Positions 56,041 through 64,000 of a stretch of 64,000 nucleotides of DNA are shown piece by piece. How positions within the stretch are numbered: position 1 is the stretch's first letter; every line of letters begins with the position of its first letter. The stretch covers positions 151,001-215,000 of the forward strand of contig JAVKOQ010000067.1 in NCBI GenBank assembly GCA_031835245.1, given 5' to 3'. Position numbers and translations under genes: made by a program. The DNA is from Balamuthia mandrillaris (taxonomy: Eukaryota > Discosea > Longamoebia > Balamuthiidae). Below the pieces are notes generated by a model. It did not search any database. It saw only the letters and a list, made by a program, of their open reading frames with translations, and was not told the DNA's origin.

Positions 56041-56475
56041 GTCTACCAGGCTTCTAGAGGGTGGCCGAAGGCCACCTGCTGAAGGCAGCAAAGCCACCTG
56101 AGGCAGAGAACAGGAGGAAGTGGCTGAATGCCGCAAAAGTGCAATTTACGGTGGAATCACGAGACAAATGTTGCTTTCCCACTTTTTCTGTTGAAAATGT
56201 GGGTCTACCAGGCTTCTAGAGGGTGCCAAAGGCCACCGGCTGAAGGTGGCGAAGCCGCCTGAGACAGAGAATGTGAGAAAGCGGCTGAAGGTCACAAAGG
56301 TGCAATTTTTGGTGGAATCGTGAGACAAATGTTGCCTTCCCACTTTTTCTGTTGAAAATGTGGGTCTACCAGGCTTCTAGAGGGTGGCCGAAGGCCACCT
56401 GCCAAAGGTGGCAAAGCCGCCTGAGGCAGAGAACATGAGGAAGCAGCAGAAGGCTGAGAAAGTGTGATTTATGGT
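56041..56475. repeat. Tandem repeat, about 160-bp unit, 2.7 copies
   Basis: Units begin GGTCTACCAGGCTTCTAGAG near 56040, 56201 and 56362 and share ACAAATGTTGC and CCCACTTTTTCTGTTGAAAA. Within each unit a short GGCCGAAGGCCACC inverted motif recurs. Divergence between units is of the order of 10 percent. No ORF. Confidence 0.85.
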
Positions 56476-56859
56476 AGAATTGATTTATTTGCTGTTTTAG
56501 TGTTGCAATTGAGCCCCAAGTATACCTTTATGTACCTCACAACAGTTGGTTTGGTTCTCAACCAACCAACCAACAGACCTACAAGATGGGAATCATCAGT
56601 GAGAGCTCAACCCTCAGGGAAAAGAGAGAAAATGGACGAGATGAAATGTTGACTTTTATGACGACATGAGAGCCATAACGACCTCAGGGACCGACACACA
56701 AGCTGGCTCAGAACCTGCTTACTTCTCAACTCATTCTCTTGTTTCTTTTTTTTGAACCACCAACTAACTAACTAACCAACCAACCATCTTATGCACTCTC
56801 AACAGCATCAAGCCTGGGTGCAAGCAGGTTCAAAGGAATGTTGTCCTTCATCCCAGCCA
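56476..56859. other. Spacer with no gene seen
   Basis: Contains ACCAACCAACC and AACTAACTAACC short runs between the two tandem-repeat arrays. No coding signal. Confidence 0.4.
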
Positions 56860-57255
56860 TGCAGACTTACTCCCTTGGTTTCATCTCTTTGCTGAAGCGT
56901 CAGCAGCGAGCTTTTCTGCTCAAGAAAGCAAGTTTGTACAGCTGTTGTGTAGCACATGCAGGCCTACTCCCTTGGTTTCATCTCTTTGCTGAATGAAGCA
57001 TCAGCAGCGAGCTTTTCCATCCAAGGAAGCAAGTCCACACAGCTGTTGTGTCATGCATGCAGACCTATTCCCTTGGTTTCATCTCTTTGCTGAATGAAGC
57101 ATCAGCAGCAGCGAGCTTTTCTGCCCAAGGAAGCAAGTCCGCACAGCTGTTGTGTAGTGCACGCAGACCTACTCCCTTGGTTTCATCTCTTTGCTGAATA
57201 AAGCATCAGCAGCGAGCTTTTCTGCCCAAGGAAGCAAGTTCGCACAGCTGTTGCA
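56860..57255. repeat. Tandem repeat, about 100-bp unit, about 4 copies
   Basis: Each unit contains CTCCCTTGGTTTCATCTCTT, then GCATCAGCAGCGAGCTTTTC, then AAGCAAGT and CACAGCTGTTG. Unit starts lie near 56865, 56960, 57062 and 57165. It is unrelated to the 160-bp array just to the left. Confidence 0.85.
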
Positions 57256-57701
57256 AGCCAAGAAGAAAGCAAACATATTCGTTCTTATTACTTTTGTTTG
57301 CCTTTGCAATGCTGTGTCGTTCTCACTACTGCAGCAAACAACAAAACTGTTTTCTTCCTGCCTGTCAAAAAAAAACTACAACAAAACGGAAACAAAGACC
57401 AAAAAACAACAACAAGAAAAAAAGCCATCCAACAAGAGGAGAGATTTAATGGAAATAATTAATGAATAAAAACATAACAGTGAAAATCGCAGGAAAATGG
57501 AAGAAATGGAAAGGAGAAGCAAAGAGCTGGTGGTGATGATGAGATCAATGACAGAAAAGAAAGAGCTGAAGAATAGAAAAGAAAGCAAGCCAGCCAGCAA
57601 GTGAGTGAATAGGCCCAAGTAAAGAAAAACAACCACCTTCTTCCTCCTCTTCCTTCTTACAACCTACTATAGCTAGCAGTCCTCAAGATTCCAACAACAA
57701 T
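57256..57701. other. Spacer with A-rich sequence, no gene seen
   Basis: A-rich and AG-rich DNA between the 100-bp array and the LTR-type element. Only short repeat-born open frames. Confidence 0.4.
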
Positions 57702-60700
57702 TGTTGACACAGAGGAAGGAGGAGGCTCGTTTGCTGCTTTGCTGGACCTTGACTTTATCACCACAATGACATGCTGATAGTGCTCATGGACACTCTGAAA
57801 AAGGGGAAGCGACAAGGACGCCGGGGAAAAAAATTAATAAATCAAAAAAAAAAGAAAGAAAGAAGAACACCACCCCTGCTCTCCAAGGCTTTGCTTCTCC
57901 TTCAAGGCCTTTTTTCTTCTTTGTGGCTGCCCTGCCCTTCAAGACCTTTCTTCTTCTTTGTGGTTGCTTTGCTCTTCACGGCTTTTCTTTTTCTTCATAA
58001 CCTTCTCCATTGCAGCTGCACAGCCCTTCACAGCCTTTCTTCATCTTTCAAGAGGCTGCGCTGCTCTTCACAGCCTTTTTCCTCTTCATCACCTTTCTTC
58101 TCCTTTAGGACTGCACTGTTCTTCACAGCCTTTCTTTCCCTTTATGGCTTTTCCCCTCCTTTGAGGCCCCCACACTGCTCTTCTCTTCTTCTTCGCAGCC
58201 CGCCACACTGCTCTTCGCAGCCTTTTTCTCCCTTTGTGGCTGTACTACTTGTCACAGCCTTTCTTCTCCTCAGAGGCTGCATTGCTGCTCTTCACAACCT
58301 TTCTTCCCCTTTGTAATGCCACTGTTTTTCATGGCCATGGCCTTTCTTCTTTTTCATAGCCTTTCTCAACTATAAATACTTTTCCTACAACCAAGAACAC
58401 AAGCTCGAACAAAGCAACAACACACACTTAGAAACACACTTGTTTTCTTCTTTTCATTAAATATGTTTGGCTCCCATCTTTCTCTTTGTTCCTGTCTTGG
58501 TTCTATGCTCAGGTTCTAACATTTTTTTTGATGAGTCAAACCATTTGATGATGGAAGCTTTGCAACAGACACAACAATAACAGCTGCAAAGCATGGCAAT
58601 AGGAAACACTAATCAACCGCCACTGCTTACTTCCACTGGTGGTTCGTCATCCATAGATTCTCAGCAAACAACTGCACAACAAATCTTGGCACTTCTGCAG
58701 CAGCAACAACAGCAACTGCAGCAGCAACAAATACAACTGCAATCTCTCCTTCAACAACAATCTCTTGCTTCTTTGGCACCGGCTGCTTCTTCGTCATCTT
58801 CAGCTGCCTCAGGTGTAGGTGGTTCGGCTTCTTCTGTGCCGCAAATGGTGACTCCTTCCAATTCAACCAATGCTGCTTGACCACGACCAAATCCTTTGGG
58901 CTTCAATGCTGACCTGTACTCAGCTCTTCGGATGCAACGAGAACAACTGTGTGATAAGGCTGGTGAGGGAACAACCCAACGGATACTAACTCGTTGTGTG
59001 CAGGGAAAAGACCTTTAATAGAATGAAAGAAAGATATATATATACAAGGAGAGATAGGGATAGGTATTATGGGAAGTGGTATAACAACTGCAAGCCCGGA
59101 TTCTGGACCCTTTTGTCAATGTGGACACCCTTCAACAAGAGTTGGACGACTTGCTCGCACGTTTCGCTCTTGTAGAGAGAACTTCTGAACTGCGTATTCC
59201 TGGCCAAGATCCACAGACTTCTTTCGACGACTCTCCCACTGTGCCTCAACTCCAGCGACACATCCTCCCTGTCTTCGAAACAGCTGCAACATTGTCCACC
59301 TCGATGGTGCTTCCTCGCTCGTTCCATGTCCGACCTGCTTCCGCTTCTTCATCCCCATCTCCCTTTTCTTTATCTTTGTTTGAAACCATTCCCCCTTTGC
59401 CTCATCAACTGCCCGAATTCAATCCTGCAAAACACAATGCCATCTTCTTTCTTGAGCGCTTCAAAACAATCCTTGATGTCCATCGTTATCCGCCAGATCT
59501 TTGGTACCTTGCTCTCATTTCTCAAATCACTGATCCTGATGCCTTCCACTGGGCAAAGCAAACCTTGGCTTCTGACATGACCTGGGAAGACATTTTTGCT
59601 GAGTTTTTGGATCACTTTACGTCTCCTGAGTACAAATCCAAGCTTCAGGATGAGTACCACAGTTTCAAGGCCAAACCTGGTGAGACTGTTTGAGCTATTG
59701 GTGATCATCTTCAATCCCTCCATGACCAGATGGTGAACAAGCCATCTACTTTCGCGTTACTACACAAGTTTCAGTCAGCCCTTCCTAAGGACATTCGATG
59801 CATATACATTGGCACTGTCCTTTCAAAGGCTCCTCACTCCTTGGATGAAGCGATCAACATCGCCCTAGCGATTGAAAGCGACCTCCAGGACCCCAATCAG
59901 ACGACTTCTATTGACGATGGTAGCAAAAAGAAGAAGCAGTGACCTTACTGTAAGATCCACAAGATGTTTGGACATGATACATCCGACTGTTATGTGCCTC
60001 AACGCAGGAAACAGCCCAATGGTTTGGCTAACACCTCTTCGTCGTCGTCTGGTACTTCTTTTACTCCTTCTGGTGCCCCCTCTTCTGGGCCATCCCCAGC
60101 AACAAAGTCCAAAAGCCATGTTACATGCTACAACTGCAACCAGAAAGGCCATTACTCCAATGAGTGCCCACTTCCTAAGAAGAAGCCCCCAGCTTTGCTC
60201 AACTCTCTTGACGACTCGACTCCTACCCCTCCTGCACAACCCTCTGGTGATTCCTTGTCCACTCTTCATACCAATGATTTGTATGAGGAATACAATCGTG
60301 CTATCAACAAGCTCCAAGCTGATTCTCTTTTTCAGCTCAACACCAGCGACAACTCTTCCTTCAGCAAAATCTGTGTTCCTGCATTAGTGAACAACCATCT
60401 GGTTTTCACTTTTCTTGATACTGGCGCTTCTTGCTCGTTTATCGACTTGGAGACTGCCAAGAAATTCCATGTTCAATTTCATCTGTTAAAATCTTCCATT
60501 ACCCTTGGTGCTAACAACTCGGTAGCAGAAGTTCACGGCGTAGTCCTCTCTATTCTGGTCGCATGTGGAAAGCTTCATTTTCGTCATCACTTCCGCATCC
60601 TTTCACTCTCTCAAAGTGAGACAGTCATTTTCAGCCATGACATGCTAAAGAAATTGGACTTCGAAATTAGTGGTATTCCCATCAATTTCCCTTCTGCTTC

Positions 60701-60960
60701 TCCTTCGCCTCCTGTTGATTCCAATGTCATGACTCCTGAGCAATATCGTGAGAAGTCTCTTCCTCCATTTAAGCAGCAATATATCGTCAATGCTATTCAA
60801 GACCTCTTGGACGTTAACCAACAGCTTCCAGTTGGGCCTTCTTCTCATCAGGCTGTTTTGCATCTCAATACGAATAATCATCGACCCATATTTCGACACC
60901 AGTATCCCCTTCCTAGGTACTCAGAACCTACGGCATTCAACTCCCCATGGTCCATTCTAT
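57702..60960 (+). mobile_element. Partial Ty3/gypsy-like LTR retrotransposon (fossil)
   Basis: Parts recognised, left to right: a candidate 5' LTR about 57702-58521 (begins TGTTGACAC, ends TCTAACA, with a TATAAATA near 58373 and ATTAAA near 58455); a Gln-rich gag leader from about 58590; a gag capsid-like region about 59120-59930 (LPEFNPAKHNAIFFLERFK, then DPDAFHWAKQTL); a CCHC zinc knuckle at about 60120 (CYNCNQKGHYSNEC); and a retropepsin-type protease motif at about 60415 (FTFLDTGASCSFIDLE). Only the 5' part of the element is recognisable and a second LTR was not found. The copy is broken, with several interruptions. Age cannot be judged without the second LTR; the coding parts are still easily recognised, suggesting moderate age. 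The family call rests on gag/protease style only, because reverse transcriptase is not seen. Confidence 0.7.
57890..58345 (+). repeat. Degenerate CTTCACAGCCTTTCTTCTCC-type repeats inside the candidate LTR
   Basis: Pyrimidine-rich units of roughly 25-35 bases, each with a CTTCACAGCCTTT-like core and TTTG(T/A)GGCTG, repeated about 14 times ahead of the TATA box. The Ser/Phe-rich open frames here are products of the repeat. Confidence 0.75.
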
Positions 60961-61044
60961 AAAACTCTAAGTCTATAAGTCTAACGGATAAAGTGGGTCA
61001 AAGTAGCAATTTTTTCAATTTTCGTATAGAAATACCTATATAAT

Positions 61045-62188
61045 CTAACAAGATATAATCATAATATCATCATCATCATCATTCTCCTCTGTCTCTTCCT
61101 CTTCATCCAAGATGGATATAACTGTAGTGGTAGTAAAAGTAGGAGATGATGATGGGGAGGAAGTGTTGTCATTATCATCATCATCTGATTTGTCAAAGTC
61201 CTCATCATGGGCCACCAAGTATTTGGCCTTCAAAGCATCCAGATTGTTGGAGAATTCTGTGAGGAGATTGCGCCATTTATCATAGCAATCATTGTTGGTT
61301 CGACGTTGGGTAGGCAAGTGTTTGGCAATCTCCAACCAAGACCATCCATCACGCAAGCGCCAAGTGACAAGTCTACGGATTTCTGGTGCCTGCCAAGCGA
61401 TCCGTTGCCGATGGCCATTCTTCCGATATTTGAGTCGATTGGATAACATTTGTTGTCGCTGAAGCGCTCTGCGAAGTCGTTGTCGTCGTGGTGTTTGTTT
61501 TTTTGAGTCAGGACTCTTGTCATCGTCATCATCATCGAGAGAAGCAAGGGAGGAGGATGATTGCTCTTGACGAGGGGTGAGGAATGCTTTGTGAATGGGT
61601 GATCCGTTGACCAACTTGGGAAGTACAGGAGCTACAAACTCATCCACCAGCTCATTCAAGCCACTGAAAAAGCTTTGCAGAATGCCAGAGATGTGTTGAC
61701 GGCACAGCTGGCGATGAATATTGGGCCAACGAAGAGGAGATTTGTTTTTGGCCTCATAGGTGGCTGCAGCTTCAGCTAGCACATCCTTATCAAACTCATC
61801 TGGATGATTTTCTACCCAAGTAGTACAACATTCAAGCCACAAGGAGCGATAAAATCGTATTTGTTGATCTTTGGTTGGCAAATCTGTTCATTTCATGAAC
61901 CACCTAAAGAAGCAGTGTAAAAGAAGAAGAAGAGAGAAAGAGAAAGTGAGAAAGAAAGAGGAAAAGAAAGAAAAAGGGAAAAGAGACAAAAAACAAAGTG
62001 TGCGTGAATGTTAAAAGAAGAACAAATGAACTAAGACCAATTATAACAATTATTGTTTAGACTATGAATGTTGCTGCTGTCACAATAAACCTGTGCGTTC
62101 TAGCTGAGCGCTAGGTCTAAGGGTGCATTTTTGAATGCAAGCAAGCAAACAAACAAGCTAAAAACTGACTGGATAGATAAATAGATAA

Positions 62189-62252
<64 letters not shown>

Positions 62253-63400
62253 TGGTGATGGTGGTGGATACTATGCAAACAAAACAAACAAACAAACACA
62301 AACAAACAAACCGTTGGCGAACAGCATGAATAAAACTCTGATAGTTGGTATCTGCAGACCAGTTGGATTGTTGCAAAGCATCTGAGGATAGATTGTGAAA
62401 TGCTTCTTTGGTAACTAGCTCTGGAGCAATAACTGTATGTATGCAAGGGAGTGAGAATGAAAAGAACCAAAAAGAGAGCAAGTCAGTCCATCAAGTGATA
62501 GTGGTGGTGGTGGTGGTGATGGTGGTGGTGGTGGTGGTTTATTGACGCTGGTCAGGCAGCCAGCCCAGCCAAAGAAAAAACAAAAGAAAAAACAAAACTC
62601 AGACGAGCAGTAACGAACCACAATGTCGAGGAGGATGATAATCAGCAGTGGTAGTTGCAACAGAGGATGAAGATGATGAAGAAGAAGAAGAAGAAGAAGA
62701 ATGAGGATGAGTGGTGGTAACATTGCTGACCAAGCGATTGGCCACAATAGCACGTTTTAATGTATCCTTGACGTAGACTTGCTGGGATCTACCACGAGGT
62801 ACCCAACCTGCGATAAGGGCAGTAGTATCCAGTACATTGTTCTGACTGTGACCTTCCTGCAGTCCCTCCAAGATCAAGGCAGTGCAAAGGAAGCCAGCAC
62901 GCAAGGAGTAAAAGGAAAACAATCCTTCAGGATAACCAGCCCGAACAGCCCGATCTTGCAACTTGGCATTTAAAGTATCGCGTGACCATCCCCAATAATG
63001 ATGTTTGTTTTTGTGTATCTGTTAAGCGCCAGTTGTGAAACTCGCGCAAATCCAAACCATGCTTGCATAACAGATGCTTGTTTAACCAGTAAATAAAATC
63101 TCCAAGACAAATGCTTGGTGTTGATGTTGTTGATGTGGTGGCAGCAGGGGTGGTGACAGCAGCAGAGGTCGTAGCAGCAGCAGTCCTAAGTGGTGATGAT
63201 GGTGATGGTGATGGTGAAGAAGATGATCCTCGCGATGATGATGATGGTAGTGGTGGTGGTGGTGTTAAATAACCTTCAAATGTAACAACATGATTCTAAT
63301 GATTTGGTATTCCTTTAGTGACTTGTTGGCGCAACGAAAGGAAATAAAGAGGAGGAGCAGAAAATGCATCCTCTTGGTGATGGCAGCTGATGTTGTCATT

Positions 63401-63431
<31 letters not shown>

Positions 63432-64000
63432 AAAGAGGAGGATGAAAGTTTAGGTCGAAATGCCACAATATCACCCAAACGAATGTTTGCAGCTGTAATG
63501 GCTCTGGCACCAGTACAAACACTGTGTAACCAACAACTGGCTTCAGCAGCTTTGCTCACCAGTCCATCTGGAGTGGATGCGATAATATGTAAGACATCAT
63601 CTAACAAACATGCGTCTTTGCACAATTGTTTGCTAGAACAGGAAGGTTTGGCTCTTTTGCAATGTCGAATGGCCTGTTTGACTTGATCTTTGATGGCATC
63701 CATTTGGTTTTTTAGCAACAACAAGTAAGCATGGTCTGCGGTTGTTGTCAATGCTGTAGTGTGTCCTGTCGCTCCTGTTGTTGCTGCTCGAGTGACACCA
63801 TCACCAAGAAGGGTTCTGGATAAAGGAGAAGGTGGGAGAGAAGTGGTACATGATGATGATGCTGAAGTTGAAGAGATTATGGAGGAAACAGAGGAGGAGG
63901 AGGAGGAGGAGGAAGAAGAAGAGGAGAAGGAGGAGGATGCAGAAAGGGAGTCAAGCTGTTGTTGGATACTTTCATCATGCAAACGATAAAGACTGGCAAT
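61045..64000 (-). CDS. Tyrosine-recombinase-like and Myb/SANT-like protein, 5' end beyond the window
   Basis: Minus-strand pieces in the same orientation read as one gene running off the right edge. Right part (63982-63300): helical segment, then CTGARAITAANIRLGDIVAF, matching box I of tyrosine recombinases with its catalytic Arg. Near 62960-62710: FSFYSLRAGFLCTALI (box II x-x-x-R; Tyr where His is usual), GWVPRGRSQQVYVKDTLKR with the candidate nucleophile Tyr. Next VIAPELVTKEAFHNLS (about 62430-62310), an intron with the GATA array, then 61880-61045: PTKDQQIRFYRSLWLECC and a Myb/SANT-like stretch (WQAPEIRRLVTWRLRDGWSW, then DCYDKWRNLLTEF), ending in an acidic tail and a stop at 61045. The continuity of the frame across all exons was not resolved. 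It could be a Crypton- or DIRS-type transposon gene or a captured host gene. Long Ser, Asn and Thr runs come from microsatellites. Confidence 0.55.
62172..62251. repeat. (GATA)n microsatellite in intron of the recombinase-Myb gene
   Basis: About 19 GATA units on plus (TATC on the sense strand), in the probable intron between 62310 and 61885. Confidence 0.9.
62499..62540. repeat. (GGT)n-rich tract
   Basis: TGG/GGT run with GATGG interruptions between recombinase-like and downstream exons, probably intronic. Similar triplet runs occur at 63250 and 63395-63430 (TTG). Confidence 0.7.

Noticed and set aside
57771-58316. Ser/Phe-rich 181-residue frame
   Set aside because: Lies within the degenerate repeats of the candidate LTR and has no conserved features.

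Overview
The window is nuclear DNA from a unicellular eukaryote. Nearly all genes are split by short introns of roughly 50-200 bases with GT..AG ends. Proteins carry long Ser, Gln, Glu and Lys runs, and introns carry (CT)n, (TTC)n and other microsatellites. HPS1, a zinc-finger/PADR1/WGR PARP, an FG-repeat membrane protein, a TULIP-PqiA membrane protein and a Zn2Cys6 factor together point to a free-living amoeba-like protist. My best guess is a discosean amoebozoan of the Balamuthia/Acanthamoeba kind, inferred from gene content and style only.

Layout. 0-15 kb: five secreted proteins built from a 7-residue YDGG(D/N)(V/I)x repeat. Four of them form two two-gene cassettes in inverted orientation (about 1.5-5.4 kb and 11.8-15.0 kb). 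The spacer holds an HPS1 homologue (BLOC-3 subunit) and a small membrane-protein gene whose 5' end meets the edge of the right cassette. 15-28.4 kb: a multidomain PARP (+), a long F-box protein (-) and an RS-rich Nudix protein (-). 28.8-37.5 kb: a membrane-anchored PP2C phosphatase, a Zn2Cys6 regulator and a LIM/coiled-coil protein with a CAAX-like end, all +. 37.7-51.2 kb: an intronless protein with a DUF6604-like N-terminus, a 2,232-residue protein joining a BPI/TULIP module and four related repeats to a double PqiA-type membrane domain, and an FG-GAP/VCBS repeat membrane protein, all +. 51.5-54.1 kb: cyclophilin-40 and a CIA30-like protein (both -).

From 54.1 kb to the right edge the window is repeat-rich: a decayed Harbinger-type DNA transposon, two tandem-repeat arrays (about 160- and 100-bp units), a partial Ty3/gypsy-like LTR element, and a minus-strand gene that appears to join tyrosine-recombinase motifs to a Myb/SANT-like domain.

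Most notable: the TULIP-PqiA fusion, the inverted YDGG cassettes, the recombinase-Myb gene, a palindromic TTGTCGACAA-like element upstream of four genes, and (CT)n microsatellites whose orientation follows the transcribed strand. No tRNA, rRNA or CRISPR array was recognised. Exon joins were read by eye and are approximate where stated.
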